Source: Cytophagaceae bacterium | Lineage (GTDB): Bacteria; Bacteroidota; Bacteroidia; Cytophagales; Flexibacteraceae | NCBI GenBank assembly: GCA_027490155.1 | Contig: JAIXYP010000002.1 | Span: 62,001 to 126,000, forward strand | Direction: 5' to 3' | Length of the DNA: 64,000 bases | Shown here: piece by piece, positions 8,570-17,741 of the stretch | How the letters are laid out: every line of letters starts with the position of its first letter | Numbering within the stretch: position 1 is the first letter of the stretch | The notes under the pieces: generated by a model | Databases searched by the model: none | What the model was told of the DNA's origin: nothing | The model's input: the letters and a program-made list of their open reading frames with translations, nothing else | Made by a program: the position numbers and the translations under genes

Positions 8570-9592
8570 ATGAAAGAATCTATACAGGCCCTGAGGCACG
8601 AAATAGAGGCTGCGATAATAACAGACCTTGCGTCTGTTGAGCAGTTCAGGCTAAGCTATGTGGCTAAACAAGGCAAAGTCAATGCCCTATTTGCAGACTT
8701 CAAACAGGTGCCTGCCGAAGATCGTAAGGCAATCGGAGCCCTACTGAACGAGCTAAAGGACCTGGCAACTGACCGTTGGAAGGCAGCACAGACAGCATTG
8801 GAGGACCAACTGCCAGCCGGAGATGTACCGCAAGACCTAAGCCTACCAGATATCATTGGCCGTGTCGGAAGTCAACATCCGCTGACCATCGTGCGTCAAG
8901 AGATCATCAGGATTTTTAGCAATATTGGGTTCAACCTGTCCGAAGGTCCTGAGATCGAGGACGATTGGCACAACTTTGGTGCCCTCAACTTTCCTGACAA
9001 CCACCCAGCTCGGGAGATGCAGGACACCTTCTTCGTGGCTCGCAACCCCGACATGCTGCTCCGGACACACACCAGCTCGGTACAAGCTAGGGTGATGCAG
9101 AACCAAAAGCCGCCTATCCGGACACTATCCCCTGGTCGGGTTTATCGCAACGAAGCCATCTCGGCAAGGGCTCATTGCTTATTCCACCAAGTGGAGGGCC
9201 TTTACATCAACGAAGGTGTCAGCTTTGCCGACCTCAAGGATACCCTCTACTATTTCGTCCGCGAACTATTCACACCCGAAACTAAAATTAGGTTCCGTCC
9301 AAGCTTCTTCCCCTTTACAGAGCCAAGCGCTGAGATCGACATCAGCTGCCAAATCTGTCATGGCGAAGGTTGCAACATCTGCAAACATACTGGTTGGGTC
9401 GAGATTGGTGGCAGCGGTATGGTAGACCCCAATGTATTGTCTAGCGTTGGGATTGACCCGGAAGTCTATACTGGATATGCATTCGGCATGGGGATCGAAC
9501 GGATGGCGATGCTTAAGTACGGGGTCAGGGATTTGCGCTTATTCACCGAGAACGACACACGGTTCTTGCGCCAATTTGCAGCTCTGGGCTAA
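8570..9592 (+). CDS. pheS: Phenylalanyl-tRNA synthetase alpha subunit
   Basis: The 340-residue protein has the N-terminal coiled-coil region that contacts tRNA (about residues 1-90) and the class II catalytic core. Motif 2 is in GRVYRNEAISARAHCLFHQVEG; motif 3 is in GYAFGMGIERMAMLKYGV. It contains CQICHGEGCNICKHTGW, a four-cysteine insertion commonly seen in Bacteroidota PheS and likely to bind zinc. The beta subunit gene pheT is not in the window. Confidence 0.95.
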   Translation: MKESIQALRHEIEAAIITDLASVEQFRLSYVAKQGKVNALFADFKQVPAEDRKAIGALLNELKDLATDRWKAAQTALEDQLPAGDVPQDLSLPDIIGRVGSQHPLTIVRQEIIRIFSNIGFNLSEGPEIEDDWHNFGALNFPDNHPAREMQDTFFVARNPDMLLRTHTSSVQARVMQNQKPPIRTLSPGRVYRNEAISARAHCLFHQVEGLYINEGVSFADLKDTLYYFVRELFTPETKIRFRPSFFPFTEPSAEIDISCQICHGEGCNICKHTGWVEIGGSGMVDPNVLSSVGIDPEVYTGYAFGMGIERMAMLKYGVRDLRLFTENDTRFLRQFAALG

Positions 9593-9655
9593 GACTCACA
9601 TTGGGTCTAACCCAAACATGCTTAGCCACCTTTTTTCCACCTTATTGCCTCACTA

Positions 9656-10786
9656 GTGCAAGCCAAACCAATCCTATGCGTTGATGCCCGTATGCTCGAG
9701 TCCTCCGGGATCGGCATGATCATCAAAAACGTCATACCCCACATCCTGGATCGGTATCAATGGCACCTGTTGGTCAATCAAGACTCGTTTGAGCCCAATC
9801 AGTGGGCGCATGACCTACCCCACACGGTCGTCAACACACCAATATATTCCGTCAAGGAGCAGCTACTGCTAGGGGCCAAAATCCCAAAGTCGGCCGTCCT
9901 GACTTGGTTTCCTCACTATAACGTTCCTATTGCTATTGATGCTCGCTGTCGGTATGTTGTCAATATCAATGACTGTTTCCACAGAGCTTTTTACGACACA
10001 CTAACCTTGCCCCAAAAGCTCTATGCCCGTTGGGTGATGGCTGCTGCGGCCCACAAGGCACAACGCATCATTACGATATCGGACTTTAGTGAGCAACAGA
10101 TTAGATCCTATACTGGCGTGCAGGCCTCCAAAATCGATACCATCCTCCTTGCTGCGGATACTGCTCATTTCAGCCAAAGCTACAGGCAAGACCAGTTGGT
10201 GCAGATCAGGGCCAAATACTGTCTGCCAGATCAATACATCTTATTCGTAGGCAACCTGAAGCCACACAAAAACTTGGCTCGGCTGCTTCAGGCATTTGCT
10301 AGCCTAAAAGCCAAGGGCCAAACCAGTCAAACCAAGTTAGTCCTCTGTGGCAACTTCAAGGGCTTTATTACAGGTATGGACAACCTTGACAGCCTGATCA
10401 GCAACCTTGGTTTGGAAGATGACGTCGTCCTACCAGGCTTTGTGGATAACCAAGATTTGCCAGCTATCTATCAGATGGCCTTAGGCTTTGCCTTCCCGAG
10501 CTATTACGAAGGTTTTGGCCTGCCATTACTGGAAGCCATGGCGGCCCATGTGCCCGTCATCAGCAGCCATGCAGCTAGTCTGCCAGAAGTGGGTGGTGAT
10601 GCCGTTCGATATTTTGATCCCATGTCTTTACCTAGCATCGAGGAAGCGATTAAGACGTTGATTGCAGATGCTGAGCTCCGCAAATCATTAATGCAGAAGG
10701 GCTGGGAACGCCAAAACCAATTTAGTTGGCAAAAAGCAGCTGGGCAATTTGCCGCTGTTTTTGATCAAGTTATCCACCAGCATTAA
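9656..10786 (+). CDS. Glycosyltransferase, GT4 family
   Basis: The 376-residue protein has the two Rossmann domains of GT-B enzymes. The C-terminal domain shows FVGNLKPHKNLARLLQAF and the donor-binding FPSYYEGFGLPLLEAMAAHVPV, which holds the EX7E motif (E at GFGLPLLE). The GTG at 9656 is used because the conserved PILCVDARMLESSGIG starts at residue 4; the next ATG would remove half of it. It transfers a sugar from a nucleotide donor; the acceptor is unknown. It forms a co-oriented group with the next two genes. Confidence 0.85.
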   Translation: MQAKPILCVDARMLESSGIGMIIKNVIPHILDRYQWHLLVNQDSFEPNQWAHDLPHTVVNTPIYSVKEQLLLGAKIPKSAVLTWFPHYNVPIAIDARCRYVVNINDCFHRAFYDTLTLPQKLYARWVMAAAAHKAQRIITISDFSEQQIRSYTGVQASKIDTILLAADTAHFSQSYRQDQLVQIRAKYCLPDQYILFVGNLKPHKNLARLLQAFASLKAKGQTSQTKLVLCGNFKGFITGMDNLDSLISNLGLEDDVVLPGFVDNQDLPAIYQMALGFAFPSYYEGFGLPLLEAMAAHVPVISSHAASLPEVGGDAVRYFDPMSLPSIEEAIKTLIADAELRKSLMQKGWERQNQFSWQKAAGQFAAVFDQVIHQH

Positions 10787-10901
10787 GACCTGATCTGCTA
10801 CCTTTAGGCCAGAATAGTGGCTTTGAAAGTCAGATCAAGACCTAACAGGACCTACCCTAGCGATAACCCAACACCTACCCCTATTCAGCCAGCAGCCCTC
10901 T

Positions 10902-12062
10902 ATGCCAGCGCCTGACCCGGATCGCAACATGATGCCCCAGACACCTGACGTGGCCACTGCCATCGTCCATGAGTGGTTTGTAAACTATGCAGGGTCAGAG
11001 CGGGTGGTTGAGCACATGCTCAAGACCACACCCGAGGCACAGCTGTTCTCTTTAGTAGATCATCTAACGGATAAAGAGCGTTGGTATTTGGGTGGACGTA
11101 AAGCGATCACAAGTCTCATCCAGCGGCTCCCGTTTAGCAAGTCCAAGTTTAGAGCTTATTTGCCTTGGTTCCCGATGGCCATCGAGGGGCTTGACCTAAG
11201 ACCCTACGACATAATCCTATCTAGCAGCCATGCAGTCGCTAAAGGTTTGCTTAAGGGTGCCCATCAGCTACATATTTGCTACTGCCACTCCCCCATGCGC
11301 TATGCTTGGGACCTATACCACCAATACTTAGAAGAGGCCAACCTCAGCCGGGGGATCAAGGGTTTCTTGGCTCAGCGGATGCTATCACAGCTCCGGATTT
11401 GGGACTATGCCAGTGCCCAGAGGGTCAATCATTTTGTTGCCAATTCCCACTACATAGCACGACGTATCAAGAATGTCTATGGCCGAGACGCTGACGTGAT
11501 TTATCCACCTGTCGAGATTGACAAGTTTGCCTTTGTCGCCAACAAGGAGGACTATTATTTTGTTGCCGCTCGGTTTGTACCCTACAAGAAGGTGGACCTA
11601 GTGGTGGCTGCCTTTGCCCAAATGCCTGACAAGAAGCTAATTGTAGCTGGCAACGGATCGGAGGCCAAAAAGATCAAGGCACTAGCCACCTCCAACATCA
11701 CAATCCTGGACCATGTCTCCGCCCCTGAGCTACAACGACTGATGGGTCATGCCAAAGCGTTTGTATTTGCCGCGGAAGAGGATTTTGGCATCACCTTGGC
11801 CGAAGCACAAGCTTGTGGCACCCCCGTGATTGCATTTGGCAAGGGAGGAGCAGCCGAAATTATTCTGGATCGTGAGACTGGCATCCTTTTTGGGCACCAA
11901 TCCGTGGATAGCCTCATGGAAGCCGTCCGAACGTTTGAGTCTTTGGCTGAATCCATCCAGCCTAGTACTTGTGCAGCTAATGCCCAACGGTTTAGCACCT
12001 CGCGTTTCCGACAAGAGTGGGCGACATTTGTACAAGAAAAGTGGCAAGCATTTAGCATCTGA
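10902..12062 (+). CDS. Glycosyltransferase, GT4 family (second)
   Basis: The 386-residue GT-B protein begins with TAIVHEWFVNYAGSERVVEHML, the acceptor-side motif of WcaI/WbnH-like GT4 enzymes. It has YCHSPMRYAWDLY in the N-terminal domain, FVAARFVPYKKVDLVV at the start of the donor domain and the EX7E region EEDFGITLAEAQACGTPVIA. It probably builds a surface or storage polysaccharide together with the preceding GT4. An internal ATG at 10929 is an alternative start that removes nine residues. Confidence 0.85.
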   Translation: MPAPDPDRNMMPQTPDVATAIVHEWFVNYAGSERVVEHMLKTTPEAQLFSLVDHLTDKERWYLGGRKAITSLIQRLPFSKSKFRAYLPWFPMAIEGLDLRPYDIILSSSHAVAKGLLKGAHQLHICYCHSPMRYAWDLYHQYLEEANLSRGIKGFLAQRMLSQLRIWDYASAQRVNHFVANSHYIARRIKNVYGRDADVIYPPVEIDKFAFVANKEDYYFVAARFVPYKKVDLVVAAFAQMPDKKLIVAGNGSEAKKIKALATSNITILDHVSAPELQRLMGHAKAFVFAAEEDFGITLAEAQACGTPVIAFGKGGAAEIILDRETGILFGHQSVDSLMEAVRTFESLAESIQPSTCAANAQRFSTSRFRQEWATFVQEKWQAFSI

Positions 12063-12240
12063 AAACCCATCCTTGCTAGTGGATCCGACCTAATAACCCT
12101 CAAACAACTGGGCAAGGGTTTTGGATTTTACCTCAACACTAAGTATAATTACCAACAGAATACACCTATCCGAACTAGCCTCAAGCGCCGTTATTAGCCT
12201 TGATGGGTCATATTGATAAACCGACTTATTCCCTCAACTG

Positions 12241-14181
12241 ATGATTTTCCCCTCTGAGTCCAAACAGTATTACACACCCGCCCCTCAATACCAAACAAAA
12301 GCCGCCTACTTCAGTATGGAGTTTGCGATCGACCAATGCCTCAAGATCTACTCTGGTGGTCTAGGTTATTTGGCTGGATCCCATATGCGGAGTGCCTTCG
12401 ACCTCAAACAAAACATGGTCGGAGTCGGCATCCTCTGGAAGTATGGCTATTATGACCAAGTCCGCAGTGCTGATAACAACATGGAGGTTCTGTATCAAGA
12501 AAAGAGCTATTCCTTTTTGGAGGATACTGGTCTACTGGTCCCGGTATATATCAACAAACACCAAGTCTATGTCAAGCCCTATATCCTGAAGCCTGACCAG
12601 TTTGGTACATGTCCGATGATCTTCTTGAGCACGGACATCCCCGAAAACGACTTCTTGGCCAGGACCATTACGCATAAGCTCTATGATGGCGACACTGCAG
12701 CACGCATCGCCCAGATGATTGTCCTCGGCATTGGTGGCGCAAAAGCCATCGAGGCCCTAGGTTCGGTGGCGGACATCTACCACATGAACGAAGCCCATGC
12801 CCTGCCGATGGCCTTCCACCTGCTAGGCAAGTACAAGGACAAAGAAGAGGTCAAGAAGCGTGTCGTGTTCACGACCCATACCCCTGAAAAGGCTGGCAAC
12901 GAGGAGCACAACATCTACTTGCTGGACAAGATGGGCTACTTCGGCAACCTCACACTGGACGAGGTTAGGATGATGACCGAGATTACTGATGACAGCTTTT
13001 CGCTTAGCCTAGGTGCGCTACGGCTTGCCAAGGTTGCGAATGGTGTTAGCCAGCTACATGGTGTCGTTAGTCGCGAAATGTGGGGCGACTTTCCGAATAT
13101 CTGTAACATCTATGCCATCACCAATGCCCAAAACCACAAATATTGGGCTGACCATGCTATGCAAGTGGCACTCTACACTGGTGAGGATGAGTCGCTTAAG
13201 TGGCGCAAGATGCACCTGCGTAAACGCTTGATCGACTTGGTAGCTGACCAAACTGGCAAGTATTTTGACAAAGATGCCATCATCATCGTTTGGGCACGCC
13301 GTTTTGCTGAGTACAAACGAGCCGACCTTATCAAGCGTGACATCGCCCGCTTCAATGCCTTGATCAGCCGCAGCAAACGCAAAGTCCAAATCATTTGGGC
13401 TGGCAAACCCTACCCTGGCGACCATAATGCCATCTCCGTGTTTAATCACCTCGTCCAGAGCAGCAAAGGCATCCCGAACCTAGCGGTGGTGACTGGCTAT
13501 GAGCTCAACCTAAGCGCATTGCTCAAAAAAGGTAGCGATGTCTGGCTCAATACGCCACGTCGCCCACGTGAAGCTAGTGGCACCAGTGGCATGACCGCTG
13601 CCATGAACGGTAGCATCAACTTCAGCATCGACGATGGTTGGATCCCTGAGTATGCACAACATGGTGTCAACTCCTTCGTGATGCCTGCAGCTGATCCGTT
13701 AAGCCCGATTGATGAGCAGGACAACTTTGACTGCAATAACCTATTTAACATCCTCGAGAACGAAATCCTACCGCTTTATTATGACCATCCCGAAAAATGG
13801 TTCAAGATGATGAAGCGCAACATGATCGATGTTGTCAAGGGGTTTGAGTCTGGCCGCATGGCGCATGAGTACTACGAGCTTTATGCTTACGGCAACGGCA
13901 CCAACAAGTTCGAAAAACCAGAGGCCTACTACCCCTACGAAGGTAAACCATATATCTCTGACGGCATCGGCTCCCTCCGAATGCACGGGCAAGCACCAAC
14001 CCCACCGGCGAGCAAAACTGGCGGAAAGAACACCACTGGCAAAGTAACAAAGAAGGAAAGCACCGGTACACCACGTTCCCAAGCCACACCTTCTGAGCGT
14101 TTGTTGCAAGCAGCTGGTGTACCGACTGCCGATGTGCCTGAAGGCTTTATTATCGCCCCTGCTAAGCGCCGGGAGGACTAG
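12241..14181 (+). CDS. Alpha-glucan phosphorylase-like protein (GT35) without the PLP lysine
   Basis: The 646-residue protein matches the short bacterial alpha-glucan phosphorylase type: AAYFSMEFAIDQCLKIYSGGLG at the N terminus, HMNEAHA, VFTTHTPEKAGNEEH, and WARRFAEYKRADL. The donor region reads DVWLNTPRRPREASGTSGMTAAMNG. In glycogen phosphorylases the residue after GNM or SGM is the lysine that binds pyridoxal phosphate; here it is threonine 452. Either this subfamily works without PLP or it is not a phosphorylase. The C-terminal 75 residues are basic and low in complexity (GGKNTTGKVTKKEST). It is the last gene of the glycosyltransferase group and is followed by a strong terminator. No branching enzyme or glycogen synthase is nearby. 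Confidence 0.8.
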   Translation: MIFPSESKQYYTPAPQYQTKAAYFSMEFAIDQCLKIYSGGLGYLAGSHMRSAFDLKQNMVGVGILWKYGYYDQVRSADNNMEVLYQEKSYSFLEDTGLLVPVYINKHQVYVKPYILKPDQFGTCPMIFLSTDIPENDFLARTITHKLYDGDTAARIAQMIVLGIGGAKAIEALGSVADIYHMNEAHALPMAFHLLGKYKDKEEVKKRVVFTTHTPEKAGNEEHNIYLLDKMGYFGNLTLDEVRMMTEITDDSFSLSLGALRLAKVANGVSQLHGVVSREMWGDFPNICNIYAITNAQNHKYWADHAMQVALYTGEDESLKWRKMHLRKRLIDLVADQTGKYFDKDAIIIVWARRFAEYKRADLIKRDIARFNALISRSKRKVQIIWAGKPYPGDHNAISVFNHLVQSSKGIPNLAVVTGYELNLSALLKKGSDVWLNTPRRPREASGTSGMTAAMNGSINFSIDDGWIPEYAQHGVNSFVMPAADPLSPIDEQDNFDCNNLFNILENEILPLYYDHPEKWFKMMKRNMIDVVKGFESGRMAHEYYELYAYGNGTNKFEKPEAYYPYEGKPYISDGIGSLRMHGQAPTPPASKTGGKNTTGKVTKKESTGTPRSQATPSERLLQAAGVPTADVPEGFIIAPAKRRED

Positions 14182-14211
14182 GTTATAGTCTTGTATTTAG
14201 AAGAATATACC

Positions 14212-14245
14212 AAGCAAGGGCCAACTCTGGCCCTTGCTTTTTTTG
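14212..14245 (+). terminator. Rho-independent terminator after the GT35 gene
   Basis: AAGCAAGGGCCA (14212-14223) pairs perfectly with TGGCCCTTGCTT (14228-14239) around a 4-nt loop, and seven or more T residues follow. It is a textbook terminator 30 bases after the stop codon. Confidence 0.9.
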
Positions 14246-14396
14246 GGGGCGCTTATCCCAACACAATCGCTTCCGCACAAATAGTTGTATTAGTCCACCT
14301 AAACCGCATTCGTAGCCAAATGCAACATTCTGTTACTTGGGTTACTAAACTAGAGCGCCTAGACTAAGACAAAGTTTGCCTTCCGACCCCCAACAA

Positions 14397-14431
14397 AAAA
14401 CCTAGGCCACAAAAGCTGCAACCTAGGTTTT
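14397..14431 (-). terminator. Rho-independent terminator of the acyl-CoA carboxylase gene
   Basis: AAAACCTAGG (14397-14406) pairs with CCTAGGTTTT (14422-14431), a perfect 10-bp stem with a 15-nt loop. On the minus strand the stem runs into TTTTTTGTTG. It lies about 30 bases after the stop codon at 14462. Confidence 0.8.
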
Positions 14432-14461
14432 GCAATGAAATCATGTAAGCGATCTAGAACT

Positions 14462-16078
14462 CTAAACCTGCAACACTCCCATGTTAAAGGGGCGCTCGAT
14501 AGGGGCATTATTGGCCGCCTCGATGCCAGTCGAGATCACCTTGCGTGTCTCTAGCGGATCAATGATGGAATCCACCCAAAGCCGACTTGCGGCATAATAA
14601 GGGCTGAGTTGCTCGTTATAGCTATTGGTGATCCTTGTCAGTAGTTCGTGCTCCACCTCTGGGCTGACCTCTTTGCCTTTAGCTTGCATGGTCGCAACCT
14701 GGATCTGCAACAAAGTTTTGGCTGCTGCAGCGCCAGACATCACGGCCATTTGGGCAGTCGGCCAAGCGACGATTAGCCGAGGGTCGTATGCCTTGCCACA
14801 CATCGCATAGTTGCCAGCCCCATAGCTATTGCCGATTACGACTGTGAACTTAGGTACAACCGAGTTAGCCACAGCATTAACCATCTTAGCCCCGTCCTTG
14901 ATGATACCACCATGTTCGCTGCGGCTGCCAACCATGAAGCCGGTGACATCTTGCAGGAACACTAACGGGATCTTCTTCTGGTTGCAGTTCATGATAAAGC
15001 GCGCGGCCTTATCAGCAGAGTCACTATAGATGACACCCCCCATTTGCATTTCGCCTTTTTTGCTTTTGACCATCTTGCGTTGGTTGGCCACAATGCCGAC
15101 AGCCCAGCCGTCAATACGGGCATAGCCTGTGATTAGGCTCTTCCCATAGAGGGCCTTGTATTCGTCAAATGCTCCATCATCGACTAGGCGACTGATGATG
15201 TCATACATATCATACGGTTTGGTGCGGTCTACTGGTAAGATATCATAGATATCTTGTGGGTCCAGTTTAGGGGCCAAAGGTTCGATTCGGTTATAGCCAG
15301 CAAGTGTATTGCTACCCATCTTACCAAATATGCTCCTGATAGTATCAAGGCAGGTTTGGTCATCTGGACATTTGTAGTCCGTGACTCCAGAGATTTCGGA
15401 GTGGGTCGTGGCACCACCCAAGGTTTCGTTATCCACATCCTCGCCGATTGCGGACTTGACCAGATAGCTACCAGCCAAAAACACTGAGCCTGTCCCTTCA
15501 ACAATCAGGGCTTCATCGCTCATGATCGGAAGGTAGGCCCCACCCGCCACGCAGCTGCCCATAATGGCTGCCACCTGGACAATACCCATACTGCTCATGA
15601 CCGCATTATTGCGGAACAGTCGGCCAAAATGTTCTTTGTCTGGGAAAACCTCAGCCTGCATCGGTAAGAAAACCCCAGCGCTATCAACCAGATAGACCAC
15701 TGGTAGGCGGTTTTCAATCGCGATCTCCTGAGCACGCAAATTTTTCTTGGCTGTGATCGGGAACCATGCCCCCGCCTTGACAGTCGCATCATTGGCCACA
15801 ATCATCACCAACCTTCCTTCTACACGTCCAATACCGCAGACAACGCCACCACTTGGACAGCCGCCTTCCTCGGCATACATACCATCGCCTACAAATGCGC
15901 CGATCTCCACAAAGTCAGATCCTTTGTCGATCAAGTAATCAACTCGCTCACGAGCAGTGAGTTTGCCTTTTTTGTGGTGGGCATCAATACGCTTTTGGCC
16001 ACCACCGAGTTTGACCTCGGCAAGGCGTTTGTTTAGGTCTTCGACGAGGGCAGTCATGCCCAATTTTTCGGTTGTCAT
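14462..16078 (-). CDS. Acyl-CoA carboxylase beta (carboxyltransferase) subunit, MccB-like
   Basis: The protein transfers CO2 from carboxybiotin to an acyl-CoA. It shows the order of methylcrotonyl/geranyl-CoA carboxylase beta chains: GKLTARERVDYLID, VYLVDSAGVFLPMQAEVFPD, GSCVAGGAYLPIMSDEALIV, GTGSVFLAGSYLVKSAIGE, LGGATTHSEISG and SYGAGNYAMCGKAYDP. I start it at the ATG at 16078 (538 residues); the frame stays open to 16144, but the added 22 residues do not look conserved. The biotin-carrying alpha subunit is not adjacent. Whether it acts on methylcrotonyl-CoA or propionyl-CoA cannot be settled, although the motif pattern favours the former. Confidence 0.85.
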   Translation of the reverse strand: MTTEKLGMTALVEDLNKRLAEVKLGGGQKRIDAHHKKGKLTARERVDYLIDKGSDFVEIGAFVGDGMYAEEGGCPSGGVVCGIGRVEGRLVMIVANDATVKAGAWFPITAKKNLRAQEIAIENRLPVVYLVDSAGVFLPMQAEVFPDKEHFGRLFRNNAVMSSMGIVQVAAIMGSCVAGGAYLPIMSDEALIVEGTGSVFLAGSYLVKSAIGEDVDNETLGGATTHSEISGVTDYKCPDDQTCLDTIRSIFGKMGSNTLAGYNRIEPLAPKLDPQDIYDILPVDRTKPYDMYDIISRLVDDGAFDEYKALYGKSLITGYARIDGWAVGIVANQRKMVKSKKGEMQMGGVIYSDSADKAARFIMNCNQKKIPLVFLQDVTGFMVGSRSEHGGIIKDGAKMVNAVANSVVPKFTVVIGNSYGAGNYAMCGKAYDPRLIVAWPTAQMAVMSGAAAAKTLLQIQVATMQAKGKEVSPEVEHELLTRITNSYNEQLSPYYAASRLWVDSIIDPLETRKVISTGIEAANNAPIERPFNMGVLQV

Positions 16079-16177
16079 CACGTTTTTCGGAGCGGATGTA
16101 GGGTTTTGGTGTATAGTCAGGATTTCGATCGCTAGCGGTAGCAAATGACTACTTGATAGCTAATCCTGATCGATGGC

Positions 16178-16185
16178 CAAATATA
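16178..16185 (-). promoter_or_regulatory. Candidate -7 box for the acyl-CoA carboxylase gene
   Basis: The minus strand reads TATATTTG, an exact TAnnTTTG match about 100 bases before the ATG at 16078. No good -33 partner is visible, so this is a weak call. The remaining bases between this gene and the thiolase gene at 16443 contain a 10-bp palindrome CTTGATCAAG (16338-16347) and nothing else I can name. Confidence 0.35.
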
Positions 16186-16442
16186 GTGGATATTGCGGCT
16201 GACTTTAGCCATAATTCGCTGCCTGTAAGCCCTCAAAATGGCTTTACTTTGTCTCTCTAATCCAGATCCAGTTGTCCTGACCATTGATCCTTACATCTGG
16301 AGGCCTCACAATCCTAAGTCTGCAGCGGTTCATTGGCCTTGATCAAGTTTCCTTTGGTCTGGTTGACACCCCAACGACGTAGACTGACCCTAGAAACAAG
16401 CCAATCCTACACCAAAATAAAACTCAAATACACCCACCAACC

Positions 16443-17648
16443 ATGAGCACAAAACAGGTTTACGTCATCGATGTTGTCCGGACCCCAGTGGGGCGTTATG
16501 GCGGGGCTTTGGCCACCGTCCGCCCTGATGACCTTGCAGCGGTTGTAATCAAGGCCATCCTAGAGCGCAACCCAACTATTGATCCTGCCTTGATCGGAGA
16601 TGTAATCCTTGGGGCTGCCAACCAAGCAGGCGAGGACAACCGCAATGTGGGGCGTATGGCTGCTTTGCTAGCAGGTTTGCCTCAGTCGGTCCCCGGCATA
16701 ACTGTTAACCGACTCTGTGGCAGTGGCCTCCAGGCCATTATTGATGGTAGCCGTGCTATTGGAAGTGGCGATTATGACTTTTGCCTTGCGGGCGGAACTG
16801 AAAGTATGACCCGTGCCCCATTCGTGATGGGCAAAGCTGAGTCTGCCTTTTCCCGCAACAACGAGGTTTATGACACAACGATGGGATGGCGGTTCACCAA
16901 TCCCGCCCTATCGAAGCTTTACCACCCTTACACAATGGGCGAAACGGCCGAAAACGTTGCTACTCACTTCAACATTAGCCGCCTGATGCAGGATGAGTTT
17001 GCTGTGCGCAGCCAAGTCCGGTATGCTACCGCTTATGAAAAACACCATTTCGGTAACGAGGTGGTACCAGTCACCGTTCGCCATGGCAAAGGTACCACAA
17101 CCCTATTCGACAAGGACGAACACCCAAGAGCCTCAAGCCTGGAGGCGCTCGAAAAACTCAAACCTGCCTTCAAATCCGACGGCTCGGTAACGGCAGGCAA
17201 CTCCTCAGGCATTAATGATGGGGCTGCGGTGGCCCTACTTGCTAGCGAAGAGATGGTCATCAAACATGGCCTGAAACCAATGGCAAGGGTCGTCAGCACG
17301 GGCATAGCAGGTGTCCACCCAGAAATCATGGGCATCGGCCCTGTGCCTGCAACCGACATCGCCCTCAAAAAGGCAGGCCTCAGCGTCAAAGACCTAGACC
17401 TTGTTGAGCTCAACGAAGCCTTTGCAAGCCAAGCCCTAGCATGTATGCAACAACTGGCCCTCAACCCAGACATCGTTAACGTCAACGGAGGCTCCATTGC
17501 CATCGGTCATCCGCTAGGGGCTTCGGGTTGCCGCATTACAGCCACCTTGCTCCACCAAATGGCTCGCAACAATCATGGCCGATATGGCCTAGCCGCTATG
17601 TGTATAGGAGTCGGTCAAGGCATAGCTGTGGTGTACGAACGTGTTTAG
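16443..17648 (+). CDS. Acetyl-CoA C-acyltransferase (thiolase), PcaF-like
   Basis: The 401-residue thiolase has the nucleophilic cysteine in VNRLCGSG (C92), the histidine in GGSIAIGHPLGASGCR and the second cysteine in AAMCIGVGQG. The segments GAANQAGEDNRNVGRMAALLAGLP and GGTESMTRAPFVMGKAE are the ones typical of 3-oxoadipyl-CoA thiolase (PcaF/PaaJ). A role in aromatic ring or fatty acid breakdown is likely; no other ring-degradation gene is nearby. It is divergent from the acyl-CoA carboxylase gene and followed by eda. Confidence 0.88.
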   Translation: MSTKQVYVIDVVRTPVGRYGGALATVRPDDLAAVVIKAILERNPTIDPALIGDVILGAANQAGEDNRNVGRMAALLAGLPQSVPGITVNRLCGSGLQAIIDGSRAIGSGDYDFCLAGGTESMTRAPFVMGKAESAFSRNNEVYDTTMGWRFTNPALSKLYHPYTMGETAENVATHFNISRLMQDEFAVRSQVRYATAYEKHHFGNEVVPVTVRHGKGTTTLFDKDEHPRASSLEALEKLKPAFKSDGSVTAGNSSGINDGAAVALLASEEMVIKHGLKPMARVVSTGIAGVHPEIMGIGPVPATDIALKKAGLSVKDLDLVELNEAFASQALACMQQLALNPDIVNVNGGSIAIGHPLGASGCRITATLLHQMARNNHGRYGLAAMCIGVGQGIAVVYERV

Positions 17649-17741
17649 GCCTCAGTTGGCAGATATTTCGACAATGCAAAACCCAATATTGGCTATCTTG
17701 GCCACTCTAATTATTGCACGCTAAAAACGCTTTCAATCACC

